DNA from: Stieleria mannarensis
GTDB lineage: Bacteria; Planctomycetota; Planctomycetia; Pirellulales; Pirellulaceae
NCBI RefSeq assembly: GCF_014154935.1
Contig: NZ_JACEHH010000016.1
Location: forward strand, 62,001-126,000
Length of the DNA: 64,000 bases
Reading direction: 5' to 3'
In this document: positions 52,746 through 61,352 of the stretch, in pieces
How the letters are laid out: each line of letters begins with the position of its first letter
How positions within the stretch are numbered: position 1 is the stretch's first letter
Notes under the pieces: generated by a model
Databases searched by the model: none
Told to the model about the DNA's origin: nothing
The model's input: the letters and a program-made list of their open reading frames with translations, nothing else
Position numbers and translations under genes: made by a program

Positions 52746-54893
52746 TTAGCGGCGGATAGCCCGGTCGACCAGGATGTGCGGCGTGCTCATGCCTTCGAGT
52801 AGCTTTTCGTTGCCGCTGACTGCGACGCGGCTGTTCAGGTGGGTGCGAAGGTTGACGCCCGGATAGGGCGTGACGTAGGCGATCGTCAGCCCCGCATCAT
52901 CGGTGAGCGCATACGGCGGGCTGTTGGCACGCGACGAATAGACCTGGACCAGATAACCGGTCGCGGTACCGACGGCCGGATCCGCCGGGGCCGATGGCAA
53001 TGCCGATTGCGGTGCGGCGGCCCAGGGCTGGAGAGAGTCGGTGGCGGTTTGCGAGCCGGCTTGTTGAACCGTGGTTGCGTTCGGATCGGCGCCGGCAAGC
53101 GGCTGGGGACTCACCAGTGGTTGCGTGTTGACCGCCAGCGAAGCGGATTGGATCGTTGTCACGCCGTCGCGGCGGGCGGCGACATTGCGATAGCGCTGTG
53201 CCAACGCCAGCAACTCACGGGTACGTGAGGCTTGGTTGACATCGCCAGAGCGCAACAGCGATTCGGTTCGTCGGATCAGGGGATCGAGTTCGTCGGCCGA
53301 GGCGGCTTCGGCCATCAGCTTGGAAAGGATTTGGCCGATCGCATCGGCGTCCGCACCGGCGACCGCGTCTTCGACCCGCGCGATCTGTTGGACGGTCACG
53401 ATTCGTGACGGGGCCGTCGGCTTGGGCGGAATTGCCCCCAGCGTGGTGGCCTGCAGTCCGCCAGTTTGCATCACGCCGGATGACGGCGACGCCAGGGACT
53501 GCACCTGGGGCGACGGGGGTTCGGGGTATTGGGCCTGGGGCAGATTGGCAAAGCTTCCCGGCTGGGGCGTGGCCAGTGAGGCCGGCGGGGCGAGCGATCC
53601 GGCGGCCGCGACGCCGTCGGAGGTGCGTCCCGAACCGACGGTCCAGCGGCGATCAGCGCTCGACGTGGTGCGGAACACGCCTGCGCCGGAGGGATCGATT
53701 TCGACCAGTCGCGGCGGGCTGATGAAATTGGCGACGACGTCGGTCATGCGTTTCAGCGGGGCGGCGATCGCCGAAGCGGCCGCGGCGGCGCCGTTGGTTG
53801 GCACGTCGGCTAATCGGTCGGCGCTCAAGATGGAATTGGATTCGGCTTCGGGCAACAGCCCCGCCGCGTCGGGTTCGGCGGCGGCGTTGTCTTTCCATTC
53901 GGCTTTCAACCCGCTGCCGATCACGGCGCCACGGTCCTCAAAATCCTCGGCCTCGGCTCCCCGATGAAACTGGATCGCGCGATCGGCGAGCTTTTTGGAT
54001 TCACCCCGCTTGTCGGCGACGTCGGTGCGTTCCGGGGCCGGCCGCAATTCGGGAATCACATCGGTTTCACGCAACGAATCGGTGGCGGCACCGCGACGGC
54101 TGGAGCGTGGTGCGGGTGCTTGCGATGCGTCGGCCGGATTCAGCCGGGCAAGCTTGGGAGCCGATCGAGCTTGCCGGTCGGCCTGTCCGTCGGCCTGTCC
54201 GCCAGAGTTTTCTTGGGTCGCTTCGGTCAAGGCGACGGGGGCCACGTCGCCGCGCGGTTGCAGGTCCCCTTCGCTGCTGGCCACACGGGCGGCCAACTGC
54301 TCGGCGCTTTCGACGACCTCGTCGCGGTGGATCCAACGAAACTCTCCCGACGGAGGAACGATCCGGAGCCAGGTTTTAGTCCCGCCGGATCCTTCGCGTT
54401 TGTTTTCTCCCAAGACCGAAACGACTTCCCCGGCATCCAATTGGACCTGCCAGCGGTAGCGACGCGCCTTTCCCAAACGGGTTCCGATCCATGCGACGGT
54501 TTTGTCTTCGCGAATGGTGGCGATTTGCTGGTCAGCGGACAACTCGACCGCATCGGCCGGCATCCAACAAAAGCTGCCCTCCGGCGGACGCACGCCCAGC
54601 CAGCCGTCACTGGTTTCGACATAAACTTCGAGCTCTTGGCCACGGCGAAGCGGCTCGGTGCGGTAGTTGTCGGTGCCGGGACCGCATCGGGTGAACGCCG
54701 ACGGCTCGGCGACAAAGACGACATACGGCGCAAGGTCGTCCTCGGCTGCCGCCGGAATGTCGGGCTGTTGCGCCCGCGACACCGGGGACAGAGCTGCTTG
54801 GGCGACCAGACAAACCGCCAGAGCATGCAACACGGACGACGCGGCAAACGTACGGTGGGCGCAGAATCGTTTCGAGAATGACAAGACATCCAT
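52746..54893 (-). CDS. Exported protein with two SH3-like domains and a long disordered region
   Basis: 715 residues from ATG 54893 (MDVLSFSKRFCAHR); this start gives a signal peptide ending SPVSRAQQP, whereas the frame continues a further 67 codons upstream without resemblance. Two bacterial SH3-like domains lie near residues 45-195 (YVVFVAEPSAFTRCGPGTDN through WLGVRPPEGSFCWMPADAVE, and AWIGTRLGKARRYRWQVQLD through EFRWIHRDEV). A low-complexity region rich in A, S, P and Q covers about 210-620, and a small C-terminal domain (YSSRANSPPYALTDDAGLTI, HILVDRAIRR) closes it. Probably periplasmic, perhaps wall-associated. No enzyme motif seen. Confidence 0.72.
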   Translation of the reverse strand: MDVLSFSKRFCAHRTFAASSVLHALAVCLVAQAALSPVSRAQQPDIPAAAEDDLAPYVVFVAEPSAFTRCGPGTDNYRTEPLRRGQELEVYVETSDGWLGVRPPEGSFCWMPADAVELSADQQIATIREDKTVAWIGTRLGKARRYRWQVQLDAGEVVSVLGENKREGSGGTKTWLRIVPPSGEFRWIHRDEVVESAEQLAARVASSEGDLQPRGDVAPVALTEATQENSGGQADGQADRQARSAPKLARLNPADASQAPAPRSSRRGAATDSLRETDVIPELRPAPERTDVADKRGESKKLADRAIQFHRGAEAEDFEDRGAVIGSGLKAEWKDNAAAEPDAAGLLPEAESNSILSADRLADVPTNGAAAAASAIAAPLKRMTDVVANFISPPRLVEIDPSGAGVFRTTSSADRRWTVGSGRTSDGVAAAGSLAPPASLATPQPGSFANLPQAQYPEPPSPQVQSLASPSSGVMQTGGLQATTLGAIPPKPTAPSRIVTVQQIARVEDAVAGADADAIGQILSKLMAEAASADELDPLIRRTESLLRSGDVNQASRTRELLALAQRYRNVAARRDGVTTIQSASLAVNTQPLVSPQPLAGADPNATTVQQAGSQTATDSLQPWAAAPQSALPSAPADPAVGTATGYLVQVYSSRANSPPYALTDDAGLTIAYVTPYPGVNLRTHLNSRVAVSGNEKLLEGMSTPHILVDRAIRR

Positions 54894-55051
54894 GTCGTTG
54901 TTCCGTCGCAAATGATGGGGTTCCAGGCGACCCGGCGGCCGGCAAAGCTTTGATGTAAGCCTGGGACATAGCCAACTTCCGACGTTGGAATCAAGACAGA
55001 ACTGTTCAGCGGTCGCGAGGCGTCGCTTCCAGCTGAACAAAGCCTCCGCGA

Positions 55052-55115
55052 CGTAGCTACGCTCGCCAGAGCGTGGAACACGGTAGGGAACCACCTTCTG
55101 GCGAAGGTAGCTACG
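55052..55115. repeat. R3 inverted-pair REPIN-like repeat (GTAGCTAC type)
   Basis: The left 25-base unit begins CGTAGCTACGCTCGCCAGAG; the right one complements to CGTAGCTACCTTCGCCAGAA. The four differences are paired: GCTC/GAGC versus CTTC/GAAG around the loop GCCA. A 14-bp spacer separates the units. Confidence 0.9.
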
Positions 55116-55163
55116 TATTTTCGGTCAAACACGACGCATGCCCCCACTCCGGCTCAACCGGCC

Positions 55164-55892
55164 TCAGGCCGGGTGGCGTGGCAGGTAGAGGTCGACTTGG
55201 TCTTCCTGGAAAACCCGAAACTTGACCCCGTGCGTCCAGAGCGTGAAATAGCTGCCAAACGGATCGGCCAGCCCCGTCGGCTCGGCATAGAACGGCCACA
55301 TCAGGTAATCGCGGAGCATGGCGTCACAGGCCATGAAGTAGTACGCCGGGCGCAGCAATTCGGCGTGCGGATCAACGCCGGCGGCTTTTTCGGTCAGCGC
55401 CGGGGCGTGATCCAAGAAGACGTTCAGCAGCTCACTTCGCTCGTGCGGTTGTTTGGGGTGTTTCGGCGGGATGCCTTCCAGGACTCGGATTTTGGGGGGC
55501 GAGGCGAGTTTTTCGGCGACGCGATCGTCACCGACCGCTTCGGCGAGCTGCCGCAGGCCGTCGATCCAGGTCGCACCGTGATGCTCGGCGGATTCGGGCG
55601 GCAACGGGCTCGGCGAGCGAACGATAAAGAACGCGTCCCGGCCACCTTGGGGGCGTCGGTCGTCACCGGCGGCGGCGTAGACGCGTTGCAGCCGGTCGGA
55701 CAGCTGGTCGCCTTGGGGAAAGGGATCAAAAAGGCCGGAGAGGTCACTGCCGTCGGGCCGAAACAGCTGGAAGAATCCGATCAGCGACTCTGATTCGGTC
55801 AACTCCGGCCCCGGACCGCTCTCGGGCGCCTCGCCACCCCCGGCCTGGGAGGCGAGTTCACGGCAACGCTCGATAAAGGGGGCAGTCGTCAT
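55164..55892 (-). CDS. Conserved hypothetical protein
   Basis: 242 residues, no signal peptide or membrane segment. It is acidic and Pro-rich in the first half (APESGPGPELTESESLIGFF, QLFRPDGSDLSGLFDPFPQG), with a more ordered C-terminus rich in aromatic residues (AYYFMACDAMLRDYLMWPFY, GSYFTLWTHGVKFRVFQEDQ). I do not recognise a family. The consistent codon use and the intact frame of this length argue that it is real. It stands alone between R3 repeat sequence and the rpsB leader region. Confidence 0.65.
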   Translation of the reverse strand: MTTAPFIERCRELASQAGGGEAPESGPGPELTESESLIGFFQLFRPDGSDLSGLFDPFPQGDQLSDRLQRVYAAAGDDRRPQGGRDAFFIVRSPSPLPPESAEHHGATWIDGLRQLAEAVGDDRVAEKLASPPKIRVLEGIPPKHPKQPHERSELLNVFLDHAPALTEKAAGVDPHAELLRPAYYFMACDAMLRDYLMWPFYAEPTGLADPFGSYFTLWTHGVKFRVFQEDQVDLYLPRHPA

Positions 55893-56493
55893 GATGCAGT
55901 CAACGTTGGCGGGATGAAACTCAAGAACCGGCCCAAAGGCCGCTCAACAAGCGGATGACACGTCATGAAGTTGTAGTCAACCGTCCAGCAACAACGAGCC
56001 CCCAGCCTGGGCTGGCGAAAATCAATGGAACTTGGAACATTGGGTAGGATCGGGGACGTTCAACGATTCTGCTGGACCCCTCAATTGCAAATTGCAAACT
56101 GTTCATTGCAAAATTCAAATTTGCCGGGAATTGTCGCTCAAATCATTTCGCAATTTGCATTGTTCATTTTGCAATTTTCAATCGCTGCCGGTTCACCAGT
56201 TTTCGACGCCACGTACTTTTCATCAGGCCACCCCCAGCCTCACCAAGGACCCAGATCACCCCGACACTCTTGCCGCGGGGCTAGCGTTCCGCTACCCTCT
56301 CCGCCCCGGCAGGAAACACGTCGTTTTTCTGCTCCGTCTACCTTTTTGTCTGCGTGAATGGGATGAAGGGCCCCGCTTGTCGGGGGTGTGCACGAAGATC
56401 GCGTTGGTCTTTTTCGGCACATCAGTCCCTGGGAACGGCATTTGACCGTTTCGCGATGCCCCCGCTGACGCTCCACCTGGAGAAACTGTCTCG
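55893..56493. other. Long rpsB leader region with AT-rich island
   Basis: About 600 bp with no credible gene. A strongly AT-rich patch (about 56084-56196) repeats variants of TTGCAAATTGCAAACTGTTC and CAATTTGCATTGTTCATTTT, out of keeping with the GC-rich surroundings. Further on, CCCCG-CTTGT-CGGGG (56371-56385) could fold in the rpsB leader. The promoter of the rpsB operon should lie here; S2 leader autoregulation is possible but unproven. Confidence 0.5.
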
Positions 56494-57297
56494 ATGTCTA
56501 ATCCGATCGTACAAGAGATGATTGAAGCCGGTGTCCACTTTGGTCACCGCACGAGTCTGTGGAACCCGAAGATGAAGCCATACATCTTCGGCAGCAAGAA
56601 CCAGATTCACATTCTGGACATTCGCGAAACCCTTCGCGGCATGCTCCGCGCCAAGAAATACCTGGGCCAAGTCGCCTCGGGCGGGTCGCTGATCTTGTTC
56701 GTCGGGACCAAGCGTCAAGCCGGCGAAGCAATCGAGGAACAGGCCAGCCGCTGTGGCATGCCGTTCGTCAGCGAGCGATGGCTGGGAGGCACGCTGACCA
56801 ATTTCCGCACCATTCGCAGCCGACTGGGCCGATTGGAAGAACTGGAAACGATTCGCGGCAGCGACGCGATCAACGGTTACAGCAAAAAGATGCAATCGGC
56901 GCTCAATCGCGAGCACCGCAAGATGTACCGCAACTTGAACGGGTTGCGGACGATGAACCGATTGCCGGAGTGCTTGTTTATCGTCGACCCGGGCAAGGAG
57001 CGCAATGCGGTTCGCGAAGCGAAACGGTTGGGCATCACCACGGTGGGGCTGATCGATACCGACAGCGACCCGTCTCTGATCGACCTTCCGATCCCCGGCA
57101 ACGACGACGGGATCCGAAGCATCGAATTGATCTTGAAACAACTGGCCGACGCGGTGAACGCCGGCAAGGGGCAAACCGACGTCGGCGCCCCGGCTGCACC
57201 GGTCGCCCCGGCGGCCGAAGCTGCTGCACCGGCAGAGCAAGCGGCCGAAGCGGCTGCGGCCGAACCCCAGGCGGCCGAAGCGAGTCCGGAAGCCTAA
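56494..57297 (+). CDS. rpsB: 30S ribosomal protein S2
   Basis: 267 residues, beginning [20 protein letters not shown], with [48 protein letters not shown] and [20 protein letters not shown], all S2 landmarks. The C-terminus has an Ala/Glu/Pro-rich tail of about 40 residues that many bacterial S2 proteins lack. First gene of rpsB-tsf, with GGAG about 11 bases upstream of the ATG. tsf follows 55 bp downstream. Confidence 0.97.
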   Translation: MSNPIVQEMIEAGVHFGHRTSLWNPKMKPYIFGSKNQIHILDIRETLRGMLRAKKYLGQVASGGSLILFVGTKRQAGEAIEEQASRCGMPFVSERWLGGTLTNFRTIRSRLGRLEELETIRGSDAINGYSKKMQSALNREHRKMYRNLNGLRTMNRLPECLFIVDPGKERNAVREAKRLGITTVGLIDTDSDPSLIDLPIPGNDDGIRSIELILKQLADAVNAGKGQTDVGAPAAPVAPAAEAAAPAEQAAEAAAAEPQAAEASPEA

Positions 57298-57352
57298 GCA
57301 CACGTCAATACAAAAACACTTAGTCGAAAAACGACTTTTCTGGAGGATACAA

Positions 57353-58333
57353 ATGGCGATTTCAGCCAAAGATGTAAGCGAGCTGCGCAAGTCCACCGGC
57401 GCCGGCATGATGGACTGCAAGAAGGCGTTGATGGAATCCGGCGGCGACATCGACGGCGCCTTGGATTACCTGCGCAAGAAAGGCCAAAAGGTCGCCGCCA
57501 AGCGTGCCGATCGTGAAGCCAACGAAGGCGTCGTGGTCTCGGTCACCGATGGCGGCAAAGGCGTTCTGCTGGCGCTCAGCTGCGAAACCGATTTCGTGGC
57601 CAAGAACGAGGAGTTCATCGCGTTTGCCGAAAAGCTGGCCAAGCTGGCTTTGGACAGCGGTGTCGCAACCAAGGACGAAGTCACCAAGCTGGAATTGGAC
57701 GGCGAAACGGTCGCGGAGAAACTGATCGAGCGAACCGGAACCATCGGCGAAAAGATCGAAATCGCGGATTTCCAAACGATCCAAGGCGACAACCTGGCGT
57801 CCTACATCCACGCCGGCAGCAAGATCGGCGTGCTGTTGTCCTACAAGGACGGCGGCAAGGACGACGCCGGGGAGTTCTTCCGCAAAGTGGCGATGCACGT
57901 GGCCGCCATGAAGCCGTCGATCCTGACCCCCGATGAGTTCGACGCCGAACTGGTCGCCAAGGAAACCGAAGCGTTGCAGGGACAGATCAAGGTCGAAAAC
58001 GAAGACCGCGAACGATTGGGCAAAACGCTCAAGACCGTGCCCCAGTACGCCAGCCGCTCGCAACTGACACCGGAGGTCATGCAAAAGGTCGAAGACGACA
58101 TCAAAGCGGAACTGAAGGCCGAAGGCAAACCGGAGAAGATCTGGGACAAGATCATTCCCGGCAAACTGGATCGGTTCATCGCCGACAACACCCTGTTGGA
58201 CCAAGAACGTTGCTTGCTCAGCCAGTTCTACGCCCTGGATGACACCAAGACCGTCGAGGCGGCGGTGAAGGAATTCAGCCCTGAAGCCGAAGTCGTCGCG
58301 TTCAAACGCGTTGCCGTCGGCTCGGCGTCCTGA
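57353..58333 (+). CDS. tsf: Elongation factor Ts
   Basis: Guanine-nucleotide exchange factor for EF-Tu. The 326 residues start ISAKDVSELRKSTGAGMMDC, a standard EF-Ts UBA-like domain with KKALMESGGDIDGALDYLRK; the exchange motif CETDFVAKNEEF follows. The protein is longer than the E. coli one (283) through the core insertion and C-terminal part. A strong GGAGG lies eight bases before the ATG. An intrinsic terminator follows the gene before pyrH. Confidence 0.97.
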   Translation: MAISAKDVSELRKSTGAGMMDCKKALMESGGDIDGALDYLRKKGQKVAAKRADREANEGVVVSVTDGGKGVLLALSCETDFVAKNEEFIAFAEKLAKLALDSGVATKDEVTKLELDGETVAEKLIERTGTIGEKIEIADFQTIQGDNLASYIHAGSKIGVLLSYKDGGKDDAGEFFRKVAMHVAAMKPSILTPDEFDAELVAKETEALQGQIKVENEDRERLGKTLKTVPQYASRSQLTPEVMQKVEDDIKAELKAEGKPEKIWDKIIPGKLDRFIADNTLLDQERCLLSQFYALDDTKTVEAAVKEFSPEAEVVAFKRVAVGSAS

Positions 58334-58364
58334 TTCGATCCCCATCGAAAACGACATTTGCGGA

Positions 58365-58402
58365 AACCTCGTCGTGTCCCCTCGGGAACGGCGAGGTTTT
58401 TT
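58365..58402 (+). terminator. Intrinsic terminator between tsf and pyrH
   Basis: AACCTCGTCGT pairs with ACGGCGAGGTT (one G-T pair) around a 12-base loop, followed by a run of six T. It lies 32 bp after the tsf stop and would end the rpsB-tsf transcript or attenuate read-through into pyrH. Confidence 0.88.
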
Positions 58403-58453
58403 CGTATCATCTGGCGACCCGAGTGAGATCTCATACGCCAGGAAGGACCGAAC

Positions 58454-59200
58454 ATGTCTGACGCCTCTGCCACACCCCAGCTTCGTTACCAGCGTGTCGT
58501 CCTTAAGTTGAGCGGTGAGAGCCTGGCCGATTCCGGGGGCCGCGGCATCAGCAGCCAAGAGATGTCCGACATCGCCGAACAGATCCGCCAGGCGCACCGC
58601 AACGGTTGCCAAATCGCGATCGTGATCGGCGGCGGAAACATCTTGCGTGGGGCCCAGTTCTCCGGCAGTAACGCGCTCGTCCAAGAAGCCACGGCGCACT
58701 ACATGGGGATGCTGGCCACGGTGATCAACTCGCTTGCCATGCAAGACGCCTTGGAAACACTGGGGCTGTCGACGCGGGTGATGTCCGCCGTGCCGATGGA
58801 CAAGATCGCCGAAACCTTCATCCGCCGGCGTGCGATCCGACATCTAACCAAAGGCCGGGTGATCATCCTGGCCGCCGGGATCGGCAACCCGTTCGTGACG
58901 ACCGACACCGCCGCGGCCCAGCGGGCGCTGGAGATCGACGCCGATGTGGTCCTTAAAGCGACCCGTGTCGATGGCGTTTATAGCGATGATCCCGAAAAGA
59001 ACCCCCACGCGGTGCTGTACGACCGGCTGACCTACCAACAGGTCAACGAAAAGCAACTTCGCGTCATGGATGCCACTGCGATCGCACTGTGCCAGGAACA
59101 CGCCAAACCGATCCTGGTGTTCAACTTTAAAAAATCGGGAAGCATTATCCGGGCGATCAACGGCGAAACCGTCGGTACCTGGATCGGATCGGAGAAGTAA
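58454..59200 (+). CDS. pyrH: Uridylate kinase
   Basis: UMP kinase of the amino acid kinase fold, making UDP from UMP and ATP. The 248 residues include [56 protein letters not shown] and [20 protein letters not shown], matching bacterial PyrH. The frame begins with a short polar extension ([10 protein letters not shown]). It follows the tsf terminator, so it needs read-through or its own promoter. frr follows 77 bp downstream. Confidence 0.96.
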   Translation: MSDASATPQLRYQRVVLKLSGESLADSGGRGISSQEMSDIAEQIRQAHRNGCQIAIVIGGGNILRGAQFSGSNALVQEATAHYMGMLATVINSLAMQDALETLGLSTRVMSAVPMDKIAETFIRRRAIRHLTKGRVIILAAGIGNPFVTTDTAAAQRALEIDADVVLKATRVDGVYSDDPEKNPHAVLYDRLTYQQVNEKQLRVMDATAIALCQEHAKPILVFNFKKSGSIIRAINGETVGTWIGSEK

Positions 59201-59277
59201 CTCCCATCCACACACTGAACGAGAAAAAAGCTAGACTCTAAACCTACCGACCACACTCTAACCCAAGGATGCTCAAC

Positions 59278-59838
59278 ATGTCCGCCGAAGAAACCTTGAT
59301 GGACGCCGAAGAACGTATGGAAAAGGCGATCAGCGTACTGGGTACACAGCTTTCCGGGATCCGCACCGGCCGCGCCACCCCCGGTCTGGTCGATTCGCTT
59401 AAGGTTGAAGCCTACGGGTCGACCTCGCCGCTGAAGCAACTCGCCTCGATCGGGACACCCGAGCCGCAGCAAATCTTGATCCGCCCCTACGACGCCGGCA
59501 CCATCAAAGACATCGAAAAGGCGATCGTGGGCAGCGACCTGGGGCTGAACCCGCAAAACGACGGACGCGTGATTCGATTGAACATCCCCGCCCTTTCGAC
59601 CGACGTGCGAAAGAAAATGGTTTCGCGGATCAAAGAGTTGGCCGAAGACGCCAAAATCTCGATCCGCAATATCCGCCGCGATGCCAACAAGACCGCCGAT
59701 CAGCTGGAAAAGGACAAGGAACTGACCGAAGACGATCGCGACAAGCTCAAGAGCGATGTCCAAGACATGCTCAAAAAGTTTGAAGACCAAATCAACGAGA
59801 TGGCCAAGGCCCGCGAAGCCGAAGTGCTGGAAGCGTAA
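59278..59838 (+). CDS. frr: Ribosome recycling factor
   Basis: With EF-G, splits post-termination ribosomes. The start at 59278 is preceded by AAGGA at 9 bases and gives 186 residues, the usual length; ATG 59269 would add three. Landmarks are MEKAISVLGTQLSGIRTGRA, LASIGTPEPQQILIRPYDAG, GRVIRLNIPALSTDVRKKM and IRNIRRDANKTADQLEKDKE. It ends rpsB-tsf-pyrH-frr, a widely conserved gene order. Confidence 0.96.
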   Translation: MSAEETLMDAEERMEKAISVLGTQLSGIRTGRATPGLVDSLKVEAYGSTSPLKQLASIGTPEPQQILIRPYDAGTIKDIEKAIVGSDLGLNPQNDGRVIRLNIPALSTDVRKKMVSRIKELAEDAKISIRNIRRDANKTADQLEKDKELTEDDRDKLKSDVQDMLKKFEDQINEMAKAREAEVLEA

Positions 59839-59879
59839 CCGCGGATCGACCTACTGAGGTCCTGCGGCTTTAGGACTTC

Positions 59880-60012
59880 ACCCTCCCTGGAAGGGAGGGT
59901 CGAGCGCAGCGAGGGGAGGGTCGATTGGTGGTGCTTGAGCGGATCCGAGCCACAGCAAACCCTCCCCGCTCCGAGCGCTCACTCCTCCGCGACCCTCCCA
60001 GAGGGAGGGGTT
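59880..60012. repeat. R11 inverted repeat (CCCTCCC...GGGAGGG type)
   Basis: ACCCTCCCTGGAAGGGAGGG followed by TCGAGCGCAGCGAGGGGAGG on the left; CCTCCCCGCTCCGAGCGCTC and GACCCTCCCAGAGGGAGGGG on the right, in inverted orientation. It occupies most of the spacer between convergent frr and the MoxR gene and could act as a bidirectional transcript end. Confidence 0.75.
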
Positions 60013-60128
60013 AACCAGCTTAGCGATGAATCGCTCGCTCAACTCGATGCAGATGGGGCAAACGCAACGAGGGGAAAGTGGCGGCAAGCAACTCATCGAG
60101 CAAGTCCCCCGCACTCTCTTCCCACCGT

Positions 60129-61175
60129 TTACAGCGCCGCGGATTTCTTCGGCGCCAAATCTTTCACCAGCCGACGAATCAGATCGTCGACAGTGATCCC
60201 GTCGGCTTCGGCGGTGAATGTCGGCACGATGCGGTGCCGCAACACCGGGAAAGCCAGTTTCTGAACGTCGTCGATCGTGACGTGCGGCCGGCCGTGCATC
60301 AACGCGCGGGCCTTGGATGCCAACACCAATTGCTGGCTCGCCCGCGGCCCGGGCCCCCATTCGATCAGCTCCTTGGCCCATGAGGCACAGTTCGGGTCGC
60401 TCGGCCGCACCGCGCGGACGGCGTCGAGCACCCATTCCTTGACATGCGGCGGCAGCGGGACGCGGCGGACCGTCTTCTGGAACGCAATGATCTGCTCTCC
60501 CGTGACCACGGCCTGGACCGTCGTGTCGAACGTCGATGTCGTCCGATCGACGATCTCGGATTCCTCTTCGCGACTGGGGTAGTCGACGACCACGTGGAAT
60601 AGGAACCGGTCGCGTTGGGCTTCGGGCAACGGATACGTCCCCTCCTGCTCGATCGGGTTCTGAGTCGCCAGGACAAAGAACGGTTCGTCCAATTTGTAGG
60701 TTTTCCCGCCGGCGGTGACTTCGTGTTCCTGCATCGCCTCCAGCAGTGCCGCTTGGGTTTTCGGCGGCGTCCGGTTGATCTCGTCGGCCAGCAGCATTTG
60801 CGTGAAAACGGGGCCGCGCTCGAACAACAACTCACGCCGGCCGGTTTCGGGGTCTTCTTGAATGATGTCCGTTCCGGTGATGTCGCCGGGCATCAGGTCG
60901 GGCGTGAACTGGATGCGGTGAAATTTCAGGTGCATCGATTCGGCGAGCGTGCGAATCATCAGGGTTTTTGCCAGCCCCGGCACGCCTTCGAGCAGGCAAT
61001 GACCGCGTGAAAGGATCGCGATCAGCAACTGTTCGATCACGTCCTCCTGGCCGACGACGACGCGGGCGACCTGCTGCCGAACGGCCTGGCAGGCTTTGAC
61101 TAATTCGGCGGCTTTGGCAGCGTCATTCTCTCCGTCGGATGCGACGCCGGATTCGATCGGTGGCGGTTGAACCAT
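60129..61175 (-). CDS. MoxR-family AAA+ ATPase
   Basis: 348 residues from ATG 61175 (a GTG nine bases upstream is possible). AAA+ motifs are Walker [16 protein letters not shown], Walker B with sensor context [40 protein letters not shown] and the arginine-finger region [13 protein letters not shown]. MoxR ATPases act as chaperones, often with DUF58 and von Willebrand-A proteins; none is visible in the window, so the partner genes may lie elsewhere. It is transcribed away from the histidine kinase gene. Confidence 0.93.
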   Translation of the reverse strand: MVQPPPIESGVASDGENDAAKAAELVKACQAVRQQVARVVVGQEDVIEQLLIAILSRGHCLLEGVPGLAKTLMIRTLAESMHLKFHRIQFTPDLMPGDITGTDIIQEDPETGRRELLFERGPVFTQMLLADEINRTPPKTQAALLEAMQEHEVTAGGKTYKLDEPFFVLATQNPIEQEGTYPLPEAQRDRFLFHVVVDYPSREEESEIVDRTTSTFDTTVQAVVTGEQIIAFQKTVRRVPLPPHVKEWVLDAVRAVRPSDPNCASWAKELIEWGPGPRASQQLVLASKARALMHGRPHVTIDDVQKLAFPVLRHRIVPTFTAEADGITVDDLIRRLVKDLAPKKSAAL

Positions 61176-61276
61176 AAATCTCACTTTTTGCGAACAGGAT
61201 AATCGCCCAGTAGGACGACATTATCTTAACCACTCGGTCGATCGTGTGGATCGATGGCGACCATCTCTAGCTGGAT

Positions 61277-61318
61277 CGGCGACCGCGAAATGGCGACCGC
61301 GAAATGGCGGCCGCGGGG
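61277..61318. repeat. 14-bp direct repeats in the moxR-kinase divergent spacer
   Basis: YGGCGACCGCGAAA twice, then the variant TGGCGGCCGCGGGG, 14-bp period. They lie 35-75 bp upstream of the histidine kinase start and could be regulator sites. Confidence 0.6.
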
Positions 61319-61352
61319 TTATACCGGCACCTGAACACGTTATCTTTGGAAT

